DNA from: Allolucifera butyrica
Lineage (GTDB): Bacteria > Bacillota > Negativicutes > Sporomusales > UPPP01
Reading direction: 5' to 3'
Assembly (NCBI RefSeq): GCF_900476375.1
Contig: NZ_UPPP01000072.1
Span: 184,867 to 248,866, forward strand
Length of the DNA stretch: 64,000 bases
Shown here one piece after another: positions 25,449 through 33,648 of the stretch. The translations under genes were made by a program, and so were the position numbers. The notes below the pieces were generated by a model. That model made no database searches, was not told the DNA's origin, and worked only from the letters and a program-made list of their open reading frames with translations. Numbering within the stretch: the first letter of the stretch is position 1; each line of letters starts with the position of its first letter.

Positions 25449-26696
25449 TCACGGAGTATTCAACGTTCCGTCCCCCCTCCTTGTCTGAGTCCAGGTTGTC
25501 ACCGTATTTTCACAGGGATATTTGGCAGCTTCCACTTCGTTAATATCAACCCCCAAACCCGGTTTATCATTGGCATATATATAGCCCTTCTTAAACTCCG
25601 GTAAGCCGGGAAATACATCCAGCAAAGCGTCTCGCGGCCCTTTTAATTCCTGTATAACAAAATTGGGCGGTTCGGTTCCCGACCATTCCTGCACCCCAAA
25701 ATTCATCGCAGCCAAATCAATATGTATATTTGCCGCATGGCCCAATGGCGACATATCCCCCGGCCCGTGCCATGCCGTCCTTACCCCGAACTGCTCGGCA
25801 AAAATCTGCAATTTTCGAGCCGGAGTTATGCCGCCAATTTGACTAATGTGGACACGAATATAATCAATTAACCGTTCCGTAATCAGGAATTTCCATTCGC
25901 AGGGATTGTTAAACAGCTCACCCTGAGCCAGTGGAATGGAAGTCTTAGCACGAAGCTGCCGCATCCATTCACCCTCTTCCAGCGATATGGCGTCTTCCAG
26001 GAAAAATAGATCGTACGGTTCCAGTTCCTGCGCAAATTTCATCACTTCAACGGGTTTTAAGCGTTCATGCACATCATGACACAGAGCAACGTCAAAGCCG
26101 ATTTTGCTACGAATTGCATCAAAAAGTTTTATTGTGTCGCGCATATATTTTTTGCTGTCAAGATAAACGCCATCCAACGCCCCCTGGGGAGAAGCAGCAG
26201 GAGCCTTCCCATACCTGCCGCCGCCATAGCCGTCAATTTGGCAGCGAATATGCGTTATCCCCTGCTCTTGATACTTCTGGATCTTTTCACATAGCTCGTT
26301 CGGATCTTTTCCATCAGCATGCCGGTAGATAGGAACCCCGGAGCGGCATTTGCCGCCAAATAATTGATACAAAGGCATCCCGGCCATTTTACCTTTGATA
26401 TCCCATAACGCCATATCCACGCCGGAAATGGCATTATTCTCGACCGGACCGTTACGCCAGTAAGCATTTTGATGCATCAATTGCCACAATTCTTCAATGT
26501 TTTCGGCGCAGCGGCCAACAAGAAGCGGCTTCAGATATTCTTCAATCATACATTTCACCGCGATATGCCGGTAAGCAAAAGTTGCGCAGCCTAACCCATA
26601 TAACCCATCCTGGCTGGTTTCCACTTTTACGGCTATAAGATTGATTCCCTCCGGCGCCGTAAGAATGACTCTGACATCTGTAATTTTAGTAGACAT
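25449..26696 (-). CDS. Mannonate dehydratase family protein (ManD/RspA, enolase superfamily)
   Basis: This 415-residue member of the mandelate-racemase group has barrel metal-ligand regions ALCHDVHERLKPVE, LFFLEDAIS and PLAQGELFNNP. The general-acid region WHGPGDMSPLGHAANIHIDLA is a signature of the ManD/RspA subgroup. These enzymes dehydrate D-mannonate (some gluconate) to 2-keto-3-deoxygluconate. KDG kinase and KDPG aldolase downstream agree with that product. Some subgroup members are slow enzymes, so catalytic efficiency cannot be assumed. The ribosome site is AGAGGAGAG. Confidence 0.9.
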   Translation of the reverse strand: MSTKITDVRVILTAPEGINLIAVKVETSQDGLYGLGCATFAYRHIAVKCMIEEYLKPLLVGRCAENIEELWQLMHQNAYWRNGPVENNAISGVDMALWDIKGKMAGMPLYQLFGGKCRSGVPIYRHADGKDPNELCEKIQKYQEQGITHIRCQIDGYGGGRYGKAPAASPQGALDGVYLDSKKYMRDTIKLFDAIRSKIGFDVALCHDVHERLKPVEVMKFAQELEPYDLFFLEDAISLEEGEWMRQLRAKTSIPLAQGELFNNPCEWKFLITERLIDYIRVHISQIGGITPARKLQIFAEQFGVRTAWHGPGDMSPLGHAANIHIDLAAMNFGVQEWSGTEPPNFVIQELKGPRDALLDVFPGLPEFKKGYIYANDKPGLGVDINEVEAAKYPCENTVTTWTQTRRGDGTLNTP

Positions 26697-26732
26697 TTTT
26701 CCTTTCTCTCCTCTTTGGTTGTTAGTCGTAAG

Positions 26733-26747
26733 TCGTCTGACAAGTTT
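26733..26747. promoter_or_regulatory. Operator candidate between gntR and the dehydratase gene
   Basis: TCGTCTGACAAGTTT matches 13 of 15 bases of TCGTCATACAAGTTT at 27489-27503, the site overlapping the gntR promoter region. The shared half-site suggests binding by the local GntR regulator. Confidence 0.5.
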
Positions 26748-26769
26748 AATGAAAAATATAAGACAGTAA

Positions 26770-27447
26770 TTACTCTGCTTCTAACCGTTCTATGGCTTGC
26801 TGCAAATGTTCCTTCATTAAATTTTTGGCTTTTTTAGCATCCTTATCTTTAATCGCCTTGATCATTAATGTATGATAATAGACTCCATCATTATAGCCAA
26901 ATGCTTCATTCATTTGTTTATGGTTTTTTGCTTTCTGCTGGAAAACTTCTTTTAAAGACCTTTCTAATAAATGATTGCCCGTAGCATGACAAATCTCTTC
27001 ATGAAATAACATATCCTGTTTTACAAATTCTTCAGACTGACCAATACTTTTTTTCATATTGCTTAGATATGTTTTCAGGTTATTAATGGTCTCACCGGTT
27101 GCCTTTTGAGCGGCAATATATGCGCATTCCGGTTCAATGATCCGGCGGAACTGCAAAACCTGAATTATATCGTCATAATCCGATTCATTAATTGCATTTA
27201 CATTATTTCTAACGCCCATAATATTGTTTGTCTTTACAAACGTGCCTTTTCCCTGAATGCTCTGCAGTACATCCAGCGCAATAAACTGCTGAATAGCAAC
27301 CCGTATACTGGCCCGGCTTACCCCCAAAATGTCTTTTAAATCATTTTCCGAGGGAATTTTTTCGCCCACCGCCCAAGTACCATTTTCAATATTCTTCTTT
27401 AGATATTCAATCACTTGTTGTGTGATATTCGCCTTTAGAATTTGCAA
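26770..27447 (-). CDS. GntR-family regulator (FadR subfamily)
   Basis: The start is set at a TTG (27447), eight bases after GAGGG; the frame continues five codons further to another TTG without a site. The 225-residue protein has a winged helix-turn-helix (GEKIPSENDLKDILGVSRASIRVAIQQFIALDVLQSIQGKGTFV). The all-helical FCD effector domain follows, with its His/Asp pattern (FRRIIEPECA, DMLFHEEICHATGNHLL, YYHTLMIKAI). It is the first gene of the operon, 73 bp before the dehydratase, and probably represses it until a hexonate or KDG-type inducer binds. Confidence 0.92.
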   Translation of the reverse strand: MQILKANITQQVIEYLKKNIENGTWAVGEKIPSENDLKDILGVSRASIRVAIQQFIALDVLQSIQGKGTFVKTNNIMGVRNNVNAINESDYDDIIQVLQFRRIIEPECAYIAAQKATGETINNLKTYLSNMKKSIGQSEEFVKQDMLFHEEICHATGNHLLERSLKEVFQQKAKNHKQMNEAFGYNDGVYYHTLMIKAIKDKDAKKAKNLMKEHLQQAIERLEAE

Positions 27448-27472
27448 AAATAATACCCTCAATTCTGTTTTT

Positions 27473-27539
27473 ACTTGTCAGTTGCCAATCGTCATACAAG
27501 TTTGATTTTATTATATACCAAAATGCTAAAAGGAATCAA
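27473..27539 (-). promoter_or_regulatory. Promoter and palindromic operator of the hexonate operon
   Basis: On the minus strand TTGATT (27534-27539) and TATAAT (27510-27515) are 18 bp apart. Just downstream of the -10 lies a palindrome with arms ACTTGT and ACAAGT (27473-27501), where a bound repressor would block transcription. The 27,448-27,782 gap also holds a hydrophobic 93-codon frame that overlaps this promoter and is not accepted as a gene. Confidence 0.6.
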
Positions 27540-27782
27540 TAGAAAGATTTCATAGACTGTCTCAGTGGCCACTCCAGCAATATAATCATCTACGCCATTC
27601 TGCTGCTGTGATTCGCGAAAAAAATATGCCCTTGACGTCAAATCAAGGACATATTTGGAAGAAGTGGTCATTATGAGTTTGGGTGGGACTACCTTTAGGA
27701 TACCGCAAAATTGTGACAAAAGTATAACAAAAGGGCTACTACCAAACAAAAACAAGCTGGTTCTCTTCGGCATCTTTTACTC

Positions 27783-28073
27783 CTAATTCTTCCCTTTTAC
27801 CAATACTGTTTCGCACCTTGCGCCTCGCAGCCGGTGCCGCAAAATTTTCTGGTACTCCGCCGAATGATACCAGCGGAAAAATTCGGCTTCATCCGGAAAA
27901 CGGATCAATACCGTCCTGCTGCCTGACCATTCTCCCTCCAATACCTTGGGACTTTCATCAACAGCAAGATATTCTCCCCGATAATGGGCAAAAATAGCAT
28001 CGCACGCATCAAGATATTTTTGATATTCCACGGGATCTTCTACCTCAATTTTGGCAAGAAAGTATACACTCAT
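27783..28073 (-). CDS. DUF1330-family protein
   Basis: This 96-residue protein has the DUF1330 pattern: YFLAKIEVEDPVEYQKYL, VLEGEWSGSRTVLIRFPD, FFRWYHSAEYQKILRHRL. It is a small ferredoxin-like alpha/beta barrel of unknown biochemical role. It lies 39 bp from the nitroreductase gene on the same strand and could share its transcript. Confidence 0.85.
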   Translation of the reverse strand: MSVYFLAKIEVEDPVEYQKYLDACDAIFAHYRGEYLAVDESPKVLEGEWSGSRTVLIRFPDEAEFFRWYHSAEYQKILRHRLRGARCETVLVKGKN

Positions 28074-28112
28074 CCGTTTTTTCCCTCTTTTTATCCGTCT
28101 ATGTCTCTATAG

Positions 28113-28679
28113 CTACCTGATATAATTTATAACGTTGCGGTTTCTTGGCGGTGGTTCAATTGCTTCAGTATTCTTGTAACCTAAAGCAACCGAGGCATAC
28201 GGTTTATAACCGTCCGGGATTCCTAAATTCTCCAGATACTCTTCCCCTTCCGAACCGGTAAAAGCAATAATCACGAAGTCAACCCAGCAGGAGCCAAGCC
28301 CGATGGATTCCGCGGCCAGTAACATGTTCTGCGTTGCAGCGGCGCAGTCCGATTCAATTACCACGGCATTTTCTTCTCCCGACACTAGGATCACAGTCGG
28401 TGCACCATAGAATATATTAAAGCTTTCATTACTGGCCATCGTTTGCAAATGTTCAATTTTTAATTGTTTGGCTTTTTTCTTTGCTTCCCGGTTCAGCCAG
28501 GTGAGCAGTTCCTTATTCTGTATTACCGTGAAATGCCAAGCCTGCTGATTTCCCGCGCTCGGAGCATAGATCCCCGCCTCCAAAACAGCCTGCAGTTCCT
28601 CCGCCTTAATTTGTTCCGACTTAAAATTACGGGTGCTTCTGCGGTTTTTGATACTGTTTAATGTTTCATTGACCGGCAT
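28113..28679 (-). CDS. Nitroreductase-family flavoprotein
   Basis: The start is set at ATG 28679. The 188-residue protein has the FMN-binding start IKNRRSTRNFKSEQIKAEEL, then GIYAPSAGNQQAWHFTVIQ, and a later AAATQNMLLAAESIGLGSCWVDF. It would be a homodimeric FMN enzyme that reduces a nitro, quinone or enone substrate with NAD(P)H; the substrate is unknown. It is probably cotranscribed with the DUF1330 gene. Confidence 0.88.
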   Translation of the reverse strand: MPVNETLNSIKNRRSTRNFKSEQIKAEELQAVLEAGIYAPSAGNQQAWHFTVIQNKELLTWLNREAKKKAKQLKIEHLQTMASNESFNIFYGAPTVILVSGEENAVVIESDCAAATQNMLLAAESIGLGSCWVDFVIIAFTGSEGEEYLENLGIPDGYKPYASVALGYKNTEAIEPPPRNRNVINYIR

Positions 28680-28840
28680 GATGTCATGTCTTCCCCCCAA
28701 CACCGATAAATTTAAGCTTACAGGTATTATATGCTGCGCAGAATCCCCTTTATCCTTATTCGTAGCCTAAACGGTATTATGTATTAATTATTTAGGCTAA
28801 ATGAATACTAGTACTATCCGTTAATCAAGGAGGTTATTTC

Positions 28841-29383
28841 TTGAATAATCAGATAATACTTTGGGCTATGCTGGCTGGGCCGTTTTTGACTCTCTTTTTA
28901 ATGAAGCAGGACGATATAAGACGCTATATGCCGGTAGGTTTATTTGCGGCGGTCGCGAGCGCAATCATCGGTGACGTAGGCATTACTCTGGGCTTCTGGG
29001 TTCATCGTGAAACAGCTTATCCGCTTCACAGTTTAATGCCTTTCGATATTGGTTTGAATACGGTAATAACCCTATGGATATTTAAATTTACCTATCAACG
29101 ATTCTGGGTCTATCTGGTTACGAATGCAATCTTAGATTTGGGTTTTGCTTTCTTGCTTTTTCAATATTATTTTCCCAGCATCAACATGCTTAATTTAGTT
29201 GGCATTTCCCCCTTCCAAACATTTCTCATTGCCTTGATACTCGCCGTAGTATTATATGGATATCAAATGTGGCAAGAAAGAATTTTCCGGGAGTCTGAAA
29301 GGACAGCCTTTTCGCCGGGGCTGCAGCCGGCAGCGGCTAAGCCACTGTCAAAAAGACAAGAAAATAAGCCGGATGAAGAATAA
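28841..29383 (+). CDS. Multi-pass membrane protein of unknown function
   Basis: This 180-residue protein starts at a TTG with a strong AAGGAGG 7 bp upstream. About five hydrophobic segments are visible (ILWAMLAGPFLTLFLM, VGLFAAVASAIIGDVGITLGF, TVITLWIFKFTY, ILDLGFAFLLFQYYF, TFLIALILAVVLYGYQMW). A hydrophilic tail rich in Lys, Glu and Pro follows. The layout recalls small conserved membrane proteins of spore-forming Firmicutes (CBO0543-like), but I cannot assign it firmly. Confidence 0.75.
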   Translation: MNNQIILWAMLAGPFLTLFLMKQDDIRRYMPVGLFAAVASAIIGDVGITLGFWVHRETAYPLHSLMPFDIGLNTVITLWIFKFTYQRFWVYLVTNAILDLGFAFLLFQYYFPSINMLNLVGISPFQTFLIALILAVVLYGYQMWQERIFRESERTAFSPGLQPAAAKPLSKRQENKPDEE

Positions 29384-29406
29384 ATCACACGGAGTTTAAT
29401 TCAATT

Positions 29407-29637
29407 TTAGTTTGCCGTGCCATATAAAAATAATAATCCACCCACTACCATCACCACATTGGCAATTCGGTCGTATTTAAAATAAAATAGAGGAAAACTG
29501 CCTAAAACAATCAGTTCCCCGAGCAGTCCCAAATTCCAGTTTCCTTTATAAATATCATAGGCAACCATAAATAAATAAGCGGTAATAACTAAAGCTGCTG
29601 CAACTTTAGCTTTTTTTGTTAAAAGCAGCGTAGACAT
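29407..29637 (-). CDS. Small membrane protein of unknown function
   Basis: This 76-residue protein has three hydrophobic stretches (VAAALVITAYLFMVAYDIY, LGLLGELIVLGSFPLFYF, IANVVMVVGGLLFLYG). The ribosome site AAGGA is 7 bp from the ATG. It converges with the preceding plus-strand gene. No family was recognised. Confidence 0.6.
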   Translation of the reverse strand: MSTLLLTKKAKVAAALVITAYLFMVAYDIYKGNWNLGLLGELIVLGSFPLFYFKYDRIANVVMVVGGLLFLYGTAN

Positions 29638-29843
29638 GTCAACATCCTTTCTTAATCACCTTCAGAGGTTTGCCTACCTGAAAATCATTAGCAAACAGTA
29701 CCGGAACCCTGCCAGATAGGTCTGAACGATTTCGGCTGAATAATTTGTCTTTTCTATATTTTATCATATTTGCTGATTTTATAATATACAAGCTTATAGG
29801 GAAACCGCTGCGCTTGCCTTTTAAAAATTTATAAATTCCATTA

Positions 29844-29880
29844 AGAAAGACCGCTCGACACGCTCGACACGGTCTTTCTT
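29844..29880 (-). terminator. Terminator after the aquaporin gene
   Basis: AAGAAAGACCG pairs with CGGTCTTTCTT (11 bp) around a loop that contains a direct repeat of CTCGACA. The T run is weak. Confidence 0.6.
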
Positions 29881-29907
29881 CTGCCCAGCTATATTATTGC
29901 TGCTAAA

Positions 29908-30651
29908 CTAGATAAGGCCTGTTGCCTGGCAAATACCATAGGCAACAAAAGCGGCAACAGCGGGTCCAACGATGGGAACCCAGGCATAACCCCAGTCGGA
30001 GCTGCCTTTCCCGGGAATTGGCAGCACAGCATGAATAATGCGAGGGCCAAGGTCACGGGCAGGATTCAAAGCATATCCACTGGGCCCGCCCAAGCTTAGA
30101 CCTAAAGCCCAGATAAGCATACCGGCCAGGTAGTTGCCAAAACCAGGCGACATGCCTGCCGTCCCGGTTACCAGTCTACTGCCGAAAGAGGCCAGGCAAA
30201 TAAATAAAAGGGTCGTGGCAATTATTTCACAAAGACAGGCAGCCATATCATTTTTGATCATTGCTCCGGAGGTAAATGTCCCCAATATAGCTCCTGGATT
30301 TTCGGTAACTTCCCAGTGAGGTAAATAGGCCAGCCAAACCAGAAAGGCCCCGAGCATGGCCCCAAGTAATTCAGCGATCATTATCGGCAAAGCTACCGAA
30401 ATCGTATAGACACCTGCCAGCACTTTAAATAGAACAAGAGCCGGATTCAATTCTCCCGCACCGCCAAGAGCATTACTCATAAAAGCGCCCAACATAACAG
30501 CGAAGGCCCATCCTGCGGTGATGGTAATCCAGCCGCCGCCCAATACGCTAACATTTGCTCTTGATTTATTTAAGTTAACGTTAGCACAGACACCACAACC
30601 AAATGAGGTAAGAACCGCCGTTCCGAGAAATTCCGCTACTACCATAGACAT
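29908..30651 (-). CDS. MIP-family aquaporin / glycerol facilitator
   Basis: The start is taken at ATG 30651, nine bases after GGGAGGA; the ATG three codons earlier abuts that site. The 247-residue channel has about six membrane segments. The two pore motifs are in GELNPALVLFKVL (first NPA) and GYALNPARDLGPR (second NPA followed by Arg and Asp). The Asp after the second motif is typical of glycerol-conducting members. It stands alone, without glycerol kinase, so the solute could be water, glycerol or another small neutral molecule. Confidence 0.92.
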   Translation of the reverse strand: MSMVVAEFLGTAVLTSFGCGVCANVNLNKSRANVSVLGGGWITITAGWAFAVMLGAFMSNALGGAGELNPALVLFKVLAGVYTISVALPIMIAELLGAMLGAFLVWLAYLPHWEVTENPGAILGTFTSGAMIKNDMAACLCEIIATTLLFICLASFGSRLVTGTAGMSPGFGNYLAGMLIWALGLSLGGPSGYALNPARDLGPRIIHAVLPIPGKGSSDWGYAWVPIVGPAVAAFVAYGICQATGLI

Positions 30652-30667
30652 TTTTCTCATTCCTCCC

Positions 30668-30850
30668 TTAATTCATTAAATTAGGTGTTTCTCCATTTAA
30701 TCCCACTTTTCGCATTCCCTTGTCATTCGAGGTTCTCACCAGCCTTTCTGATTCTGTTTTAGAAAAAAGAAGTCCATTTATGCCTAATATATCTTTGGAT
30801 ATAACTAGGGAATAAACGGACTTCTCTAATCTCTCGTCCAAGCTATTCAT
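30668..30850 (-). CDS. Short reading frame of uncertain status ahead of the aquaporin gene
   Basis: This 60-codon frame has an AGGTGA site 7 bp before its ATG and ends 17 bp upstream of the aquaporin start. The last third (from NDKGMRKVG) is encoded by a half copy of the dispersed repeat (30702 onward). The gene may thus have lost its original end, or it may be chance. No family was recognised. Confidence 0.35.
   Translation of the reverse strand: MNSLDERLEKSVYSLVISKDILGINGLLFSKTESERLVRTSNDKGMRKVGLNGETPNLMN
30702..30736. repeat. Dispersed inverted-repeat element, left arm only
   Basis: CCCACTTTTCGCATTCCCTT followed by GTCATTCGAGG matches the left part of the copies at 6585 and 14752. No right arm was found nearby, so this is a decayed or half copy. 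Confidence 0.55.
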
Positions 30851-30989
30851 TTTATTTCACCTGTTCACCGGTTGTTTTGCCCTATAAAGAAGCAAGTTTC
30901 ATGCCGGCCATGATAAAATCGTCCGGCTGCTATACCCCAGGTTTTTAGCGGCCTGTTAATATGCCAGCCGAGACTCAAAACAAAGTTGC

Positions 30990-31025
30990 GGGGAAAAATT
31001 CCCCAAAGGCTAGGAATTATTCCCC
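30990..31025. promoter_or_regulatory. Two spaced palindromes upstream of the TSUP gene
   Basis: GGGGAAAAATTCCCC (30990-31004) and GGAATTATTCC (31013-31023, followed by CC) are palindromes whose centres are 21 bp apart, two helical turns. They are candidate sites for a dimeric regulator of the exporter gene at 31102. The 30,851-31,101 gap holds nothing else recognisable. Confidence 0.5.
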
Positions 31026-31101
31026 ACATTTTTGTTCTCTATTTGCATCTTTGGCCATAAAAATAGCTTAAAGGCTATATATAATTAGGGAGGGTAAAAA
31101 G

Positions 31102-31854
31102 ATGTCAAAACTATCTATCATAGCACTTATAGTAGCCGCTTTACTGTCGGGACTAATAAAAACCGGTTTTGGAATTGGCGCCGGCTTTTTTCTAACCCCT
31201 CTTCTTTCTAATTTTACAGGGGCCAAAGAGGCCCTAGGCATAATGACTCCCTTCATGCTTTTTACCGACTTTATAACAATATTTATCTTTTGGCGAAAAT
31301 GGGATTGGCATACACTCTTGTTACTGGGCCCCGGCTGCTGTTTAGGAACGGTCGCCGGCGCTTATTTTATATCCTGGGCCTCACCATCCGCTACGGAAAT
31401 AACTATTGGCACTACGGCAATTATCTTTTCTCTGGTGCAAATGTGTCAAGGAAGAATCCATACCTTCCAACTTTTTGAATTTAAAACATGGCATTTCATT
31501 TTGGCCAGTATATTTGCCGGCTTTGCGTCATCTATTGCTCATTCCGGCGGCATTATATTAACCATTTTTTTAATCACCTTGTGCTTTTCCAAGGAAAGGT
31601 TTGTATCCACGTTAGCCTGTATTCTTTTGTTTGCCGATATAACAAAATGCATTCTATTTAATAAACTTCAAATTTTAAAAGGTACCATGATGATACATGG
31701 TATATTCTTGTTACCGGCAATGCTCCTGGGCAGTTGGCTCGGTTACAAATTGACCAAAAAGTTAAATCAAAAACGCTATAATTTTTATATGAACCTTATC
31801 GTGCTGATAAGCGGCATCCTGTTACTGATTGAGCCAAAAGATTTTTTCCCTTAG
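31102..31854 (+). CDS. TSUP-family (TauE/SafE-like) membrane transporter
   Basis: This 250-residue protein has about eight hydrophobic segments and the family pattern SGLIKTGFGIGAGFFLTPLLSNF near the start, repeated in altered form as ASSIAHSGGIILTIFLITL. Family members export sulfite, sulfoacetate and related organosulfur anions. The ribosome site is GGGAGGG. It stands alone behind two palindromic sites, so its substrate is not indicated by context. Confidence 0.85.
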   Translation: MSKLSIIALIVAALLSGLIKTGFGIGAGFFLTPLLSNFTGAKEALGIMTPFMLFTDFITIFIFWRKWDWHTLLLLGPGCCLGTVAGAYFISWASPSATEITIGTTAIIFSLVQMCQGRIHTFQLFEFKTWHFILASIFAGFASSIAHSGGIILTIFLITLCFSKERFVSTLACILLFADITKCILFNKLQILKGTMMIHGIFLLPAMLLGSWLGYKLTKKLNQKRYNFYMNLIVLISGILLLIEPKDFFP

Positions 31855-31905
31855 TCCACATTAAAGTTACGGCAGCTATTTTTTATAAAAAATGTTTTAT
31901 GAGCC

Positions 31906-32073
31906 TCACGGTTCATACTGATTTTTCGAATCATGATATTCTTTCATCTTGTTTCTAAACTCTTGGCTTACCCGAATCGCTTCCGGTGAATTAATCCCCT
32001 TTTTACTAACAATCTCGTGTAGTTTTTCTTGCAATTGTTCTATTTCTCGCCATAATTCTTTTTGATCGTGCAT
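31906..32073 (-). CDS. Spo0E-like aspartyl-phosphate phosphatase
   Basis: This 55-residue protein is entirely charged helix: LWREIEQLQEKLHEIV, then SPEAIRVSQEFRNKMKEYH. That is the Spo0E two-helix layout with its SQ-L/F-D/N-x-hydrophobic core motif. Such proteins remove phosphate from Spo0A~P and hold back sporulation. A Lys replaces one residue of the typical SQELDxLI stretch, so activity is not certain. The ATG at 32073 has an AGGG site nearby. The adjacent germination operon supports a spore-forming host. Confidence 0.75.
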   Translation of the reverse strand: MHDQKELWREIEQLQEKLHEIVSKKGINSPEAIRVSQEFRNKMKEYHDSKNQYEP

Positions 32074-32257
32074 AAATTCCCTGCTTTCTTATGACCTTAT
32101 ATCCATTATATCAGAACAGCAGTTCGCATTAAAAGATAGTTAATTAATTTTTAACAAGAAAAACTTCGAGAGTACTGCTTGGCCGGAAATCCTAAGCGGG
32201 CATAAAATATTGACTGACAGCCATAATAATCCTGAAAATATGAAAGAAAGGGATCTA

Positions 32258-32464
32258 ATGAAAACGAAATTCATTTCAATCCTTTTAGCGCCGTTGACAC
32301 CGTCCTTTGCCGTACTGCTCCTACTGACGGGCCTGTATTCGCTAACCCTTAACGTCGCCAACGCCAGGCGTAAAAATCACCCCCGGGCCGAAACATTTGC
32401 CCGCATCAGCGGCTGGTTGTATATTCTGGGTGGAGTGGCCGTAATACTGCATGTTTTCTTTTAG
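32258..32464 (+). CDS. Small two-TM protein, CLC_0170-like
   Basis: The start is ATG 32258 (AAGGGA, 4 bp spacing). The 68-residue protein has two membrane segments (FAVLLLLTGLYSLTLNVAN and ISGWLYILGGVAVILHVFF) with a basic, charged link (RRKNHPRAETFAR). This matches my memory of the CLC_0170 family, found near germination genes in clostridia. Its stop overlaps the 3' end of the convergent gerC-type gene by 4 bp. Function unknown. Confidence 0.65.
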   Translation: MKTKFISILLAPLTPSFAVLLLLTGLYSLTLNVANARRKNHPRAETFARISGWLYILGGVAVILHVFF

Positions 32465-33648
32465 CGCACCAGTCCCGGTCTTCTAATGGTAACTTTTATT
32501 TTGACATCAAGGGGAACCGTTGGGAATACTTCTTCATCCCAGCGGTCTTTTACGGTCTTCCAGTACTTGGGATGCTGACGGTGAACGAGGTCACCCAAGC
32601 TTACGGCATCGGCTTTCATCCCCTGCAGCCTGCTATACGCGGCACGGACCTGCCCGGTGAATTGCTCATCCAAGCCTTGTTCCACTGCCGCCAGGAATTG
32701 AGGCTTCAATACTTTCTGTCCCAATTCGGTATTTTCATCAAGGTCGCCGATAAAATTGGCCGTCACGGAAAACCAGAGCCTGCCATCCTGAACATGCGAG
32801 TCCACCTTGATATGTGATTCCACCAGTTCAAATACTGTTAATTTTTCCGGATTGACAGGATTGGGGATGGAAAAGACCCCTTGTTTCAGGAATTCCTTTA
32901 AAATCTTTGCTCCCACCGTTTCCCACTCGTCCAGCTCTCCCACCATTTTCTTGTCTCTATTGAAGATAGCTCCTTTCGTCAGTTTCACGTCACCATTTTC
33001 CATCACGATTTCCGCCAGGGCAAAGGAGTGCTTTTCCCGTATCGCCTCCAGGACATCCCCCAGATTGATTATGCCGGCAAAGCGCGGCGTCATATGAACA
33101 TTCTGTACTGTTTTCGCAATGTAAATGCTGTTGACCTCATCGACCTGCAGCTTGCCTTTCAATATATTCTCGGCCCGGCCGGGAGTGACAAACATCTTCA
33201 CTGTCCGCCGCATGCCGGGGTCGCGGGCAAAAAAATCCAATAAATCGCCAATTCCATCCCGGGCCACGGCCTCACTAAAAATGATTGCCTGTGTATCCTC
33301 AAAAAAAAGGGAAAAATAAACTTTGGCGTCAATGGCTCGGGTAATCGCCAACATCGATTCTCCCTCGCCGGCATACAGCAGGTGGTGTTCCGTGCCGCTT
33401 TTGCCTTCCGACTTTTTTTCGAACTTGGGCAGCTCAAAGGTAACCCGGTATTTTCGCTCACCTGCCTCCTGGGTAACATGGGGCAGGTCGTATTGCCCTT
33501 TGGGAACAGGTGTAGCATAGTCGATTCCTATCCCAAGAACAAAGCCCCGGTTTTCTATTTCTTTCCGGTCCCAGCATCCCGCTGTGAGGAGATTCAGGAT
33601 CATCAGACCGCATACCCCGTAAAAACGCAGGCACCTATTATTTAGCAC
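32461..33648 (-). CDS. gerKC: Spore germination receptor lipoprotein, Ger(x)C family
   Basis: The start is a GTG at 33648, four bases after AGGAGGA, overlapping the permease gene by 7 bp. The 395-residue protein has a lipoprotein signal (MILNLLTAGC, lipidated Cys), the typical GCWDRKEIENRGFVLGIGID, and later domains of GerAC proteins (FEDTQAIIFSEAVARDG, FVTPGRAENILKG). It is the C subunit of a germinant receptor in the spore inner membrane. The symbol is given by analogy with the gerK operon. Confidence 0.9.
   Translation of the reverse strand: MLNNRCLRFYGVCGLMILNLLTAGCWDRKEIENRGFVLGIGIDYATPVPKGQYDLPHVTQEAGERKYRVTFELPKFEKKSEGKSGTEHHLLYAGEGESMLAITRAIDAKVYFSLFFEDTQAIIFSEAVARDGIGDLLDFFARDPGMRRTVKMFVTPGRAENILKGKLQVDEVNSIYIAKTVQNVHMTPRFAGIINLGDVLEAIREKHSFALAEIVMENGDVKLTKGAIFNRDKKMVGELDEWETVGAKILKEFLKQGVFSIPNPVNPEKLTVFELVESHIKVDSHVQDGRLWFSVTANFIGDLDENTELGQKVLKPQFLAAVEQGLDEQFTGQVRAAYSRLQGMKADAVSLGDLVHRQHPKYWKTVKDRWDEEVFPTVPLDVKIKVTIRRPGLVR

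Noticed and set aside
27492..27773. 93-codon hydrophobic frame on the minus strand
   Set aside because: It overlaps the gntR promoter and operator, has no ribosome site and resembles no family.
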